Origin: Bacillota bacterium
Lineage (GTDB): Bacteria > Bacillota > Dethiobacteria > DTU022
Direction: 5' to 3'
NCBI GenBank assembly: GCA_012510625.1
Contig: JAAZHP010000065.1
Location: 1 to 12,447 of the forward strand
DNA length: 12,447 bases
The notes beneath the pieces were generated by a model, which saw only the letters and a list, made by a program, of their open reading frames with translations, had not been told where the DNA came from and searched no databases. This document shows, one piece after another, positions 1 to 7,102 of the stretch. The position numbers and the translations under genes are program-made. Within the stretch, counting starts at the first letter, position 1. The number at the start of each line of letters is the position of its first letter.

Positions 1-52
1 CACCTAAAATCTTCTCTTTTAAACCGGAACTGAGAAATAATCTATAATAAAG

Positions 53-67
53 TGCCCTTTATGGGCA
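53..67 (-). other. Short hairpin in the leader of the outgoing promoter
   Basis: Read on the minus strand, TGCCC - ATAAA - GGGCA forms a five-pair stem with a five-base loop, followed by CTTTATTAT. It begins about ten bases after the expected start of transcripts from the promoter at 83-111. It could be a 5' mRNA stem-loop, a weak attenuator or a small operator. The stem is too short for a convincing rho-independent terminator. The role is unknown. Confidence 0.3.
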
Positions 68-82
68 TATCACTATGAATTT

Positions 83-111
83 ATTTTAACCTTAACCCAA
101 AATTATGTCAA
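83..111 (-). promoter_or_regulatory. Sigma-A type promoter pointing out of the window
   Basis: On the minus strand a perfect -35 box TTGACA (106-111) is separated by exactly 17 bases from a -10 box TAAAAT (83-88), so transcription should start near position 76 and run off the left edge. The box match and spacing are read directly. The driven gene lies outside the window; in many Bacillota the gene after recA/recX is rny (ribonuclease Y), but that is only a guess here. The promoter lies just after recX, which suggests that the recX operon ends here and a new transcription unit begins. Confidence 0.65.
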
Positions 112-137
112 GGGAGAGAACGGCTGAGCAGCAGCCG
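112..137 (-). terminator. Weak terminator-like hairpin after recX
   Basis: Immediately after the recX stop, the minus strand reads CGGCTG - CTGCT - CAGCCG, a perfect six-pair GC-rich stem (121-137) with a five-base loop, followed by TTCTCTCCC. The pyrimidine tail is a poor U-tract, so intrinsic termination may be partial. Its position between the recX stop and the next promoter fits an operon end. Confidence 0.35.
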
Positions 138-140
138 GAA

Positions 141-623
141 CTAATCAACCGCCCAAAAATGACCGTGCTCTTGCAAGACTTGGCGGATCACCTGGTCGTG
201 AAATCCGCGGCGCTGCAAGAATGCAGCTTGCCGGCGGATCCAGCCTCTGTCCGGCTCATCGGCGCCGTAAGGATTTCTCTTGGAAAACACCTTGTGAGCC
301 AGGGTTCTCTCCTTTTCCGGGCTGTAATAGAGTGCAATACCCTCCTCTACTGTCTCCCGTGAAATCCCTTTTGACAGCAGGGCAAAGCGCGCCCGCAGAG
401 GGCCCCAGCCCCGGCGCTGGCAATTTGCGATGAATTCCTCGGTAAAGCGGCGGTCATCGATATAGCGCCATTGTTCCATCTCCGCAAGGACAGCGGAGAT
501 CACAGCGCTGTCAAAACCTTTCCGCTGCAGGTATTCTTCCGCTTCCCGCCTGCTTCTCCCGCGGTAGCTAAGCAGGCGCAGCAGGCGGGAACGCGCTTTT
601 TTCAGCGCAGCTTCATCAGGCAA
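141..623 (-). CDS. recX: RecX family regulator of RecA
   Basis: This 160-residue protein matches the RecX family in size and in its repeated three-helix pattern. The most typical segment is residues 25-75, which contains RSRREAEEYLQRKGF and later the YIDDRRF signature, followed by a second repeat around GWGPLRARFALLSKGI. RecX binds the RecA filament and limits or remodels its activity in recombination and the SOS response. The start is TTG at 621-623, preceded by a G-rich Shine-Dalgarno-like stretch (GGGGGGA) inside the last codons of recA. It lies six bases after the recA stop and in the same reading frame, so the two genes are almost certainly co-transcribed and translationally coupled. No other start fits better. 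The family call is firm; the exact start is moderately sure. Confidence 0.93.
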   Translation of the reverse strand: MPDEAALKKARSRLLRLLSYRGRSRREAEEYLQRKGFDSAVISAVLAEMEQWRYIDDRRFTEEFIANCQRRGWGPLRARFALLSKGISRETVEEGIALYYSPEKERTLAHKVFSKRNPYGADEPDRGWIRRQAAFLQRRGFHDQVIRQVLQEHGHFWAVD

Positions 624-629
624 AGATGA

Positions 630-1664
630 TCAGTCCCCCCGGCTTTCCGCAGGTCCGTTTTTTGCGGCGGCAAGCTCAATTTTGGGCAGCCCGTAATATT
701 CACGAATCTTCTGCTCTATTTCTGCAGTCAAATCGGGATGCTCTTTTAAAAATACGCGCACATTTTCCCGGCCCTGGCCCAGGCGTTCATTATTATAGGA
801 ATACCAGGCCCCGCTTTTCTGCAGTATTTTCAGTTCTGTTCCCATGTCGATCAACGCGCCCTCGGCGGAAATGCCCTGACCGTAAAGGATGTCAAAGTCG
901 GCTATCTTGAAAGGCGGGGCCACTTTGTTCTTGACCACTTTGACCCTGGTCCGGTTGCCGATGATTTCGTCGTTCTGCTTGATCGCCTCCACCCGCCGTA
1001 CATCAAGGCGCACCGAGGAGTAAAATTTCAGCGCCCTTCCTCCGGGAGTAACCTCGGGATTGCCGAAGATAATCCCCACCTTTTCGCGAATCTGATTGAT
1101 AAAAATGGAAACGGTCTGCGATTTGCTAATCGCTCCGGATAGTTTGCGCAGCGCCTGTGACATCAGCCGGGCCTGCAGCCCCACATGAGCGTCCCCCATT
1201 TCACCCTCGATTTCTGCTCGCGGCACCAGCGCGGCAACGGAGTCGATTACCAGTACATCTATGGCCCCGCTGCGCACAAGCGCTTCGGCAATTTCCAGGG
1301 CTTGCTCCCCGGTGTCCGGCTGGGAAACGAGCAATTCGTCGATGTTTACTCCCAGGTTGGCCGCATAGCCGGCATCGAGAGCGTGTTCGGCGTCGATAAA
1401 GGCGCAGTAGCCGCCCCGCTTTTGAGCTTCGGCGATAACATGCAGCCCCACGGTTGTCTTTCCGGATGATTCGGGTCCGAAAATTTCGACAATGCGGCCT
1501 CTCGGCAGTCCGCCGATGCCCAGGGCCAGGTCAAGTGAGAGACAACCGGTAGGAATTACGGCAATTTCTGAAGTCACGTGCTGGCCCAATTTCATGACCG
1601 AGCCTTTGCCAAATTGTTTTTCAATATGCAGCAAAGCCGCCTCCAGAGCCTTCTCTTTGTCCAT
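630..1664 (-). CDS. recA: RecA recombinase
   Basis: RecA is the ATP-dependent strand-exchange protein of homologous recombination and the coprotease that triggers LexA cleavage. The 344-residue product has the complete core: Walker A GPESSGKT (63-70), the catalytic glutamate in DAEHALD (about 91-97), Walker B LVIDS (138-142), DNA-binding loop L1 (about 154-170) and loop L2 (about 192-210, including GNPEVTPGGR). The C-terminal region ends in a short, not strongly acidic tail. The reading frame opens six codons earlier at a TTG (1682), but AAAGGGG at 1673-1679 sits eight bases before the ATG at 1664, so the ATG is the start. The gene follows thpR after 56 bases and precedes recX by six. I see no GAAC-N4-GTTC LexA box in the upstream gap. 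Confidence 0.99.
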   Translation of the reverse strand: MDKEKALEAALLHIEKQFGKGSVMKLGQHVTSEIAVIPTGCLSLDLALGIGGLPRGRIVEIFGPESSGKTTVGLHVIAEAQKRGGYCAFIDAEHALDAGYAANLGVNIDELLVSQPDTGEQALEIAEALVRSGAIDVLVIDSVAALVPRAEIEGEMGDAHVGLQARLMSQALRKLSGAISKSQTVSIFINQIREKVGIIFGNPEVTPGGRALKFYSSVRLDVRRVEAIKQNDEIIGNRTRVKVVKNKVAPPFKIADFDILYGQGISAEGALIDMGTELKILQKSGAWYSYNNERLGQGRENVRVFLKEHPDLTAEIEQKIREYYGLPKIELAAAKNGPAESRGD

Positions 1665-1672
1665 TCTGATAA

Positions 1673-1679
1673 CCCCTTT
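1673..1679 (-). promoter_or_regulatory. Ribosome binding site fixing the recA start
   Basis: AAAGGGG on the minus strand, eight bases before ATG 1664, favours that ATG over the upstream in-frame TTG at 1682, which lies on the other side of this site. Confidence 0.7.
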
Positions 1680-1720
1680 CAATGGGTTTGGCTGTTGTTT
1701 TTGTTATTCGTTTTCCATGG

Positions 1721-2293
1721 TTATTTTCCTCTATTTTTCCCAAATAATATCTCTTTTACTATTGTATAGCGCGCTCCGCGGCTGGATAGATGACTTTCAT
1801 AGAGGCGCATCGAACGAACCTTCGCCGGCTCCGTGGCAAAAGAGGACTCCTCGTCGAGCAGGCGTTCTATCCTTTCCCCGGGTTGAGGCCGGCGCAGCCG
1901 TCCCAGGGTGAGGTGAGGAATAAAAGAGCGCTTTTCAACAGGAAAACCTTTTTCTGCCAGGGCTTTTTCGAGCAAAGAAGCCAAATATGATACTTCTTCC
2001 GCTCCGGCGCGGATTCCAGACCAGATTACCCGGGCCCGCCGCGGTGAAGGAAACACACCGGCCCCGCCAAACTGCAGGTTGAAGGGGGCCATTGATGCAG
2101 CAGCCTTATCCATTGAGGCAATAATATCCGGCAAGATACCTTCCTCCTGCTCGCCAAGAAATTTCAAGGTAAGATGAAGCCCTTCAGGGCGGACCCAAGT
2201 CACTCCGTCAAGAGAGCCTGACAGGCGCCGCAGGAGCGACTGCAGGCTCGTTTTTTGCTCTGCCGAAGGATCGATGGCGATAAAGAGCCGCAT
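1721..2293 (-). CDS. thpR: RNA 2',3'-cyclic phosphodiesterase (2H family, LigT/ThpR)
   Basis: This 190-residue protein belongs to the 2H phosphoesterase superfamily. It opens with MRLFIAIDPS, typical of ThpR, and carries the two catalytic HxTx motifs, both HLTL, at residues 40-43 and 127-130. The second sits in the usual FIPHLTLGR context. The family opens 2',3'-cyclic phosphates at RNA ends; some members also ligate tRNA halves in vitro. The ATG at 2293 matches the family N-terminus and has AAAGGAG at 2305-2311, eleven bases upstream, a slightly long spacing. A further in-frame ATG at 2314 lies upstream of that site and is unlikely to be used. thpR next to cinA/recA is seen in other Clostridia-type genomes (general knowledge, not checked here). 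Confidence 0.93.
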   Translation of the reverse strand: MRLFIAIDPSAEQKTSLQSLLRRLSGSLDGVTWVRPEGLHLTLKFLGEQEEGILPDIIASMDKAAASMAPFNLQFGGAGVFPSPRRARVIWSGIRAGAEEVSYLASLLEKALAEKGFPVEKRSFIPHLTLGRLRRPQPGERIERLLDEESSFATEPAKVRSMRLYESHLSSRGARYTIVKEILFGKNRGK

Positions 2294-2329
2294 TATCAGG
2301 CGATCTCCTTTCATAGCGGGACAGAGAAT

Positions 2330-2360
2330 TTTATAATTATCTATCTACATATTTGTGATT
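2330..2360 (-). promoter_or_regulatory. AT-rich stretch, possible weak promoter before thpR/recA
   Basis: The 107-base gap between the phosphoesterase gene and thpR contains an AT-rich stretch with -10-like hexamers on the minus strand, GATAAT (2336-2341) and TATAAA (2330-2335). Neither has a convincing -35 box at 16-18 bases. It may provide extra transcription for thpR-recA-recX. No terminator and no LexA-type dyad is visible in the gap. Confidence 0.25.
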
Positions 2361-2400
2361 CTGCCGGTAAAATCCTTTTTGAGCGAGGACTGAAGGCGCG

Positions 2401-3783
2401 TCAACTTTCGGCCTGGCGGTTATAAAAACGCTGTAGGGTAAAAGAATCCTGAAACTGATCGATGCTGATCAGGTCAGCGCCGGTCAATTTAAAACCGGGG
2501 TCCAGATGGGGATTAAAGTAAAGAATGGCCGCGCTGTAAGGATTATCTCGCGGCGCCAGGAGACCGCGGACTCCGGCGGCGCCTGTGGTCCCGGCATTGA
2601 CAAAAACAGTGCCGCTCTCTTCGTCGAAGATGATCCCGGCGCGGTGAGTATGTCCGCTGAGAATGAGCGGCAGATCTCCCCGGAAAAGCTCCGCCATGAA
2701 GGGATTGTGGACAGCAAATATATCAGGAGGATTGCCCTCGCCGGCAAGCACTTTTTTTTCCTCCAGGCAAATTTCATACATGGCGCTTTTTTCGGCTACC
2801 TCCGCAGAATGGTTTTCAGCCGCAGGATCGGCCAGGCCGGCAACGCGCAGGCCGCCAATCTCCACCGGTTCCGGGCTTATAATAATCGCGCCTTCGCGGC
2901 GGAGCAGCTCGATTATCTGTGGGCTGTCATGATTACCCGGTATAAAAAGATATGGTACAGGCAGCCGGGCCATGCGTGCAGCCAGCTCGGCCTCCAGTTC
3001 AGAGCCGTAATCGGTCAGATCACCGGTATCAATGACCAGATCTATTTGAAAACTGGCGGTTACTTTCTCGATGAGGTTAAAAGCAGCGGGATTGTTGTGA
3101 ATATCGGATACATGCAGCACCCGGATCTCACTGCTGTCGGAAACCGGCCGGATCAACTGCAGCCGGTTGGAAACATCCTCCAGGTTCAAGGCCATTAGCT
3201 CGAATTGTTCGCTCATGATAGCTGCGGTTTCGAGCGCCCTTTCTGCGATACTGACAATCCAGGGTGCCGCCGCCAGGGCTCCTTCAAAGCGGGGATTGGC
3301 AAAGGCGCCGGTATTATAGGGGTATATAAGGGTGCCTCCGAGCAGCAGCCCCAGCAGAAGTACGGAAAGTAGACCGCAGATTAAAGCCCTGCGGATCTGC
3401 CGGCTGCCCCGGCGCAAGAGTATAAGAGTGATCAGCGCGCTGCATATGAAAGAGGCGGCCGCCTGGCGGGCTGTAAAGAAAAAGAGCTTTTCCTTCAGCT
3501 CTCTCTGCAGAAAGGATATATCCTGCAAAGCGGATAGCTCCTGAAGCGATGCGGAAAGGATATCGAGGTCCACATTTTTCAGGGTAATCTCCAGGAGAAA
3601 AGGAGCCAGGTGAGTTGCGGCCCGCAGTTTGCCCAGGGGCGGGAATACAACTACTGTCTCGCCGCTTAGAGAAGGAAACAGGGATGCGGAAAATTCAAAC
3701 GCTTTTAGCTTGAAGCTAGTCTCGCTGAAGAGGATGACCGCAATAAAGAGACCGGCCAGCGCCGATAAGAAAACTAGCAGCAT
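2401..3783 (-). CDS. Membrane-anchored metallophosphoesterase, predicted outward-facing
   Basis: This 460-residue protein has a calcineurin-like phosphoesterase domain from about residue 220 to 425. The full metal-binding set is visible: SDIH (226-229), TGDL (253-256), GNHD (283-286), a histidine in AVHN (359) and GHTH (377-380). Ahead of it are three probable membrane helices: 1-19, about 106-123 and 133-153. A loop of about 85 residues separates the first two. The short loop between helices 2 and 3 is very basic (RRGSRQIRR), so by the positive-inside rule it faces the cytoplasm and the catalytic domain lies outside. The substrate cannot be read from the sequence; nucleotides, phospholipid headgroups and wall precursors are all possible. 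The ATG at 3783 follows cinA by ten bases with only a weak AGAG-like ribosome binding site, so translation may be coupled to cinA. I do not recognise a gene symbol. Confidence 0.88.
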   Translation of the reverse strand: MLLVFLSALAGLFIAVILFSETSFKLKAFEFSASLFPSLSGETVVVFPPLGKLRAATHLAPFLLEITLKNVDLDILSASLQELSALQDISFLQRELKEKLFFFTARQAAASFICSALITLILLRRGSRQIRRALICGLLSVLLLGLLLGGTLIYPYNTGAFANPRFEGALAAAPWIVSIAERALETAAIMSEQFELMALNLEDVSNRLQLIRPVSDSSEIRVLHVSDIHNNPAAFNLIEKVTASFQIDLVIDTGDLTDYGSELEAELAARMARLPVPYLFIPGNHDSPQIIELLRREGAIIISPEPVEIGGLRVAGLADPAAENHSAEVAEKSAMYEICLEEKKVLAGEGNPPDIFAVHNPFMAELFRGDLPLILSGHTHRAGIIFDEESGTVFVNAGTTGAAGVRGLLAPRDNPYSAAILYFNPHLDPGFKLTGADLISIDQFQDSFTLQRFYNRQAES

Positions 3784-3793
3784 TTCTCTATTC

Positions 3794-5041
3794 TTATTGC
3801 TCTTCAGCGTGCATCATCCTCCAGAGCATGGTCAGGAGAGCCTGCACCGCTCTCTCCTTGACAGCCCGGCGGCTGCCGGGCAGTTTTAGGCGGCGGCATC
3901 GCTCTCCGGATGGCCCGGCGGCAGCAATAAAGACTAAGCCCACCGGTTTTCCCGAAAGGTCGCTTTCAGGACCGGCGATCCCGGTTATGGCGGCGCCCAT
4001 GGAGGCGTTGAATTTTTTCCGGGCGCTGCGGGCCATGGACAGGGCCACAGCCTCGCTGACCGCCCCTTCACGCTCCAGAAGCCCGGCTTCGATGCCCAGG
4101 AGCTCTTGTTTAGCCTCGTTGCTGTAAGCTACCAGCGATCCCTTGAAGAAGTGGGAACTTCCCGGGATGTCCGTGAGCCTGTCAGCCAGCAGCCCGCCGC
4201 TGCAGGATTCGGCCAGCGCCAGGGTGAGGCGCCGTTCAGTAAATAGCGCGGCCACGGCGCCGGCAAGAGTCTCCTCCCCTTCACCGTAGATATATTGGCC
4301 CAGATCCCCGCGAAGGCGCGCCGCAGCTCTCTCCAGCAGCTCCGACGCAGCTTCACCGCAGCTTTTCAGCTGCAGAAGCACCTCCCCGCCACTGGCAACA
4401 TAAGAAAGCGACAGTCCGTCAGGCAGGACGGTCTTCTTGATCCGATCTTCGAGCTCCGATTCGCCGCAGCCGGCAGTCCGGACCAGCTTAGTCCGCCATT
4501 TCGCCTTCGCACACCGGGCCTCCAGGAAGGGAAGAATTTCTTCTTCAAACATGGGAACCATCTCTGCCGGGGGGCCGGGAAGGAGAATGATCCAGCGCTG
4601 CTCCCCGGCCGGGATGATTGCTCCGGGAGCGGTCCCACGGGGATTGTTCACCAGGCGGCTTCCGGCAATGACAAGGGCCTGTTTGCGGTTTGCCGGCGGC
4701 ATCGGCCGCCCGCGATGAGCAAAAATCTGCTCCAGGTGCAGCAACCATTCCCGGTCCAGGCATAGAGGGCGCTCCAGCAGCTCCGAAACCGCCTCCCTGG
4801 TGAGATCATCGTCTGTCGGGCCGAGCCCCCCGATGCAGATCGCCACTTCGCTGCAACGCAAAGATTCTCTTAAGGTCCCCGCAATATGGGGAATGCTGTC
4901 GGGAACCACGCGCTGCTCCCGCACCGGGATGCCGCACGACCAGAGGCGCCGCGAGATGTAACCGGCATTGGTGTTCTCTACCAGGCCCGTAAGAAGTTCA
5001 CTGCCAATACAGATCAGGTCTACCTGCACGCGCATCACCAT
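3794..5041 (-). CDS. cinA: CinA family protein (MoCF-like domain plus nicotinamide-nucleotide amidase)
   Basis: This 415-residue protein is a full-length two-domain CinA. The N-terminal molybdopterin-binding-like domain carries GSELLTG (13-19), GGLGPTDDDLT (71-81), GTAPG (136-140) and LPGPPAEM (154-161). The C-terminal PncC-type domain carries AESCSGG (277-283), GAVSEAVA (326-333) and TGIAGP (353-358). The family is linked to pyridine-nucleotide salvage (NMN deamidation, and in some members ADP-ribose hydrolysis), and in streptococci to competence. Lying just upstream of recA is its classic location. The start is the first of two close ATGs (5041 and 5035), with AAGG at 5049-5052. The 26-base gap after the FtsH-like gene contains a promoter-like -10 sequence. 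Confidence 0.97.
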   Translation of the reverse strand: MVMRVQVDLICIGSELLTGLVENTNAGYISRRLWSCGIPVREQRVVPDSIPHIAGTLRESLRCSEVAICIGGLGPTDDDLTREAVSELLERPLCLDREWLLHLEQIFAHRGRPMPPANRKQALVIAGSRLVNNPRGTAPGAIIPAGEQRWIILLPGPPAEMVPMFEEEILPFLEARCAKAKWRTKLVRTAGCGESELEDRIKKTVLPDGLSLSYVASGGEVLLQLKSCGEAASELLERAAARLRGDLGQYIYGEGEETLAGAVAALFTERRLTLALAESCSGGLLADRLTDIPGSSHFFKGSLVAYSNEAKQELLGIEAGLLEREGAVSEAVALSMARSARKKFNASMGAAITGIAGPESDLSGKPVGLVFIAAAGPSGERCRRLKLPGSRRAVKERAVQALLTMLWRMMHAEEQ

Positions 5042-5053
5042 CGTTTTTGCCTT

Positions 5054-5062
5054 ATTATAACA
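5054..5062 (-). promoter_or_regulatory. Extended -10 promoter-like motif before cinA
   Basis: The minus strand reads TGTTATAAT, a perfect extended -10 element, identical over nine bases to the -10 of the stronger promoter at 7136-7144. No good -35 box is seen 16-18 bases upstream (GGCCAA at 17), which extended -10 promoters can tolerate. The predicted start near 5047 would leave a leader of only about six bases before the cinA ATG and would lose the AAGG site. It could therefore be a near-leaderless internal promoter or a chance match. Confidence 0.35.
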
Positions 5063-5067
5063 TGCTC

Positions 5068-6546
5068 TCAGCAGGCTTGGCCGGTTGACGAAAAGATATG
5101 GCGGCGCAGGGTATCCCCGCTGATTTTCTCTTTTTCTATAATGATCCTGGCAATCTCTTTAATCAGATCCACCCTGGACGCCAGCAGATCTGCGACCCGC
5201 TTCTCCTGCACGGCGATAATCTGCTGAATGGTGCGGTGCAGCAGCCCCACGGGCAGGTCATCGATGCTGACTACACCGAGACTGGAGAGCCCGGCGGCAA
5301 TGATCTTTTTGGCCAGCTCAACCGCCTGTTTGAAATCGTTCAGTGAACCGGTGCTGCGGTTGCCCAGGACCAGCTTTTCGCTGCCCGTTCCCCCGAGCAA
5401 TACGGCTATCTGTTTTTCCAGATGATCCGCGGTATAGATATAGTAATCCCGCTCCGGCTGGTGGCGCACATAGCCCAGCGCCTTGCCGCGAGGCGTGATT
5501 GTTACCTGAGAGACGGAACCGGGTTTTAGCTCCTCGCTGACCAGGGCATGGCCGGTTTCATGGACGGCAATGCGCCACATTTCCTCTTTTCCGGGCTTGC
5601 GCTCCAGCTTCTCCCCCATAATTACCTTGTCAATGGCCTCGAGAAGATGCTTTTCTCCGATGCGGCGCCTCCCTTCGCGCATTGCCAGGATGGCGGCCTC
5701 ATTGGCCAGACTTTCCAGGTGCGCCCCGGAGAAGCCAAAAGTCTCGCGGGCTATCTTCTCCAATGAAATATTATCTTCCACCGGCTTGTTATGCAGGTGG
5801 AGCTCCAGGATCTGCTCCCGTCCCTCCAGGTCGGGCAGATCTACCTGGACCACCCGGTCAAAACGCCCCGGACGGAGCAGCGCCGTATCAAGCGCTTCAG
5901 GGCGGTTGGTGGCTCCGATGACCAGGATATTCAGGCCGTCGTTCCCGTTCAGGCCGTCCATTTCGACGAGGAGCTGGTTCAGGGTCTGGTCATATTCAAG
6001 ATGGCTGCTGTGCCGGCCGCGCTGACCACCGAGAATATCGATCTCATCGATAAAAAGGATTGCGCTATTCCGCCCTTCATTTTTGGCCTTTTGCCGGCAC
6101 TGATTGAAAAGCTGGCGCACCCGCTGCGCTCCCACCCCGGCGTATACTTCAATAAATTCGCTTCCGGCCACGCTGAGAAAAGAAGAACCGGTATAGCCGG
6201 CCGCCGCCTTTGCCAGGAGTGTCTTGCCTGTTCCCGGGGGGCCAACCAGCATTACTCCTTTAAGCGGCCGGATCCCCATGTGCTTGACCTCGTGAGGCTT
6301 CATCACAAAATCCAGCGCCTCCAGGAGCTCTTTCTTGGCCGTCTCCTGGCCTCCGATTTCATTGAAACTGATCTGCTTGCCATGGGCCCTTTTCCCGACA
6401 GCGGTTAAGCGCATTGTCTTGATTCCGGAAAAATTAAATAGAAGCAGGAGGACGCCCGCCAGAATGAGCAGCGGAATGAGGTTGCTCTGGTAGTAGAGCA
6501 GGATCACCACTGCGGCGGCTCCCACTCCGGCAAACAGCTCACGCAT
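5068..6546 (-). CDS. Short FtsH-type AAA+ zinc metalloprotease (M41)
   Basis: This 492-residue membrane protease resembles FtsH but is well short of the usual 600-650. Residues 4-19 and 22-39 form two hydrophobic helices joined by only a few residues, so the extracytoplasmic domain of about 70 residues normal in FtsH is absent. The AAA module is intact: Walker A GPPGTGKT (102-109), a pore-loop segment VYAGVGA in place of the common FVGVGA, Walker B FIDE (165-168) and the second region of homology ending RPGRFDR (225-231). The M41 domain has zinc motif HETGH (329-333; canonical is HEAGH) and the third-ligand aspartate in STGSLND (Asp404). All catalytic residues are present, so ATP-driven proteolysis of membrane or cytosolic proteins is expected; substrates are unknown. 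AAGGAGG eight bases upstream fixes the ATG at 6546. The gene overlaps its upstream neighbour by eight bases. It is probably a paralogue of a housekeeping ftsH elsewhere, so I give no symbol. Confidence 0.93.
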   Translation of the reverse strand: MRELFAGVGAAAVVILLYYQSNLIPLLILAGVLLLLFNFSGIKTMRLTAVGKRAHGKQISFNEIGGQETAKKELLEALDFVMKPHEVKHMGIRPLKGVMLVGPPGTGKTLLAKAAAGYTGSSFLSVAGSEFIEVYAGVGAQRVRQLFNQCRQKAKNEGRNSAILFIDEIDILGGQRGRHSSHLEYDQTLNQLLVEMDGLNGNDGLNILVIGATNRPEALDTALLRPGRFDRVVQVDLPDLEGREQILELHLHNKPVEDNISLEKIARETFGFSGAHLESLANEAAILAMREGRRRIGEKHLLEAIDKVIMGEKLERKPGKEEMWRIAVHETGHALVSEELKPGSVSQVTITPRGKALGYVRHQPERDYYIYTADHLEKQIAVLLGGTGSEKLVLGNRSTGSLNDFKQAVELAKKIIAAGLSSLGVVSIDDLPVGLLHRTIQQIIAVQEKRVADLLASRVDLIKEIARIIIEKEKISGDTLRRHIFSSTGQAC

Positions 6547-7084
6547 TGCCGGAACCTCCTTCCCCTTCCGGCGATAACGGCAGCGGCACAATGAGGTAGA
6601 GATAGCCGGTCTCATCACGTGCCTGCAGGTAAAGGTAACGCGAGTCAACGGTGAAGAGTTGCCCGGCAAGGCCGTGCTCGTCGGCTCTCTTCGCGATGCG
6701 ATCCGCTGCGGCACGATAGCGGCCCGACCTGGCAGCTTCGAATAGGTCGGGGCTCACCGCGGCGGCGAAGAGTTCGAGCCTGGGAGTACGCCGATCCTTT
6801 ATTTCAATTGAGAGCGGTTTGCGGTAACGCCTGGAAATCTCTTTCTCCACAGCGGTAACCAGCGATTGCAGCCGTCCCTGGTAAGAATCTTCCGGTGTGA
6901 TGATCAGAATATCGCCTTCTCTTTCAGCGACGATTTCGGCGCCGGCTACTCCTTCGAGGCGGCAGAGATCATCAAGAAAAGGCTCCTGCTCAAAATAGCG
7001 CCGGTAGAAGTAATTTGTTCCGAAAAATAGAACCAGCGCCAGCAGAGCGATAAACAAGACTTTGGACCAGCGTAATTCGGGCAA
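6539..7084 (-). CDS. Single-pass membrane protein, possible partner of the FtsH-like protease
   Basis: I do not recognise this 181-residue protein. One transmembrane helix lies at about residues 9-25 (VLFIALLALVLFFGTNYFY), followed by a soluble domain of about 150 residues with mixed helix and strand character, many charged residues and a Pro/Gly-rich tail. There is one cysteine (41), not in a lipobox, so it is not a lipoprotein. Basic residues flank both ends of the helix, so the side of the membrane is not certain. The start is TTG at 7084, with AAAGGAG at 7093-7099 and an eight-base spacing; no alternative start has comparable support. Its stop overlaps the FtsH-like gene by eight bases, which indicates translational coupling and probably a shared complex. 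It is the first gene after the promoter and operator-like repeat at 7103-7164. Confidence 0.8.
   Translation of the reverse strand: MPELRWSKVLFIALLALVLFFGTNYFYRRYFEQEPFLDDLCRLEGVAGAEIVAEREGDILIITPEDSYQGRLQSLVTAVEKEISRRYRKPLSIEIKDRRTPRLELFAAAVSPDLFEAARSGRYRAAADRIAKRADEHGLAGQLFTVDSRYLYLQARDETGYLYLIVPLPLSPEGEGGSGNA
6555..6561 (-). promoter_or_regulatory. Strong ribosome binding site fixing the protease start
   Basis: AAGGAGG lies eight bases before ATG 6546, within the 3' end of the upstream gene. It excludes the 56-codon upstream extension of the protease frame, whose Arg/Ser/Thr-rich translation is just a shadow of the overlapping gene. Confidence 0.85.
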
Positions 7085-7102
7085 GCCAACCGCTCCTTTG
7101 AT

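Noticed and set aside
2506..3198. Plus-strand open frame of 230 codons
   Set aside because: It lies wholly antisense to the metallophosphoesterase gene, whose active-site motifs are unmistakable. Its translation shows no family-like features, and long shadow frames are common in GC-rich coding DNA.
5791..6408. Plus-strand open frame of 205 codons
   Set aside because: It is antisense to the AAA domain of the FtsH-like gene, which carries intact Walker and SRH motifs.
6547..6714. 56-codon N-terminal extension of the FtsH-like frame
   Set aside because: It overlaps the upstream gene in another frame and has low-quality composition; the strong AAGGAGG and a membrane-helix start favour ATG 6546.
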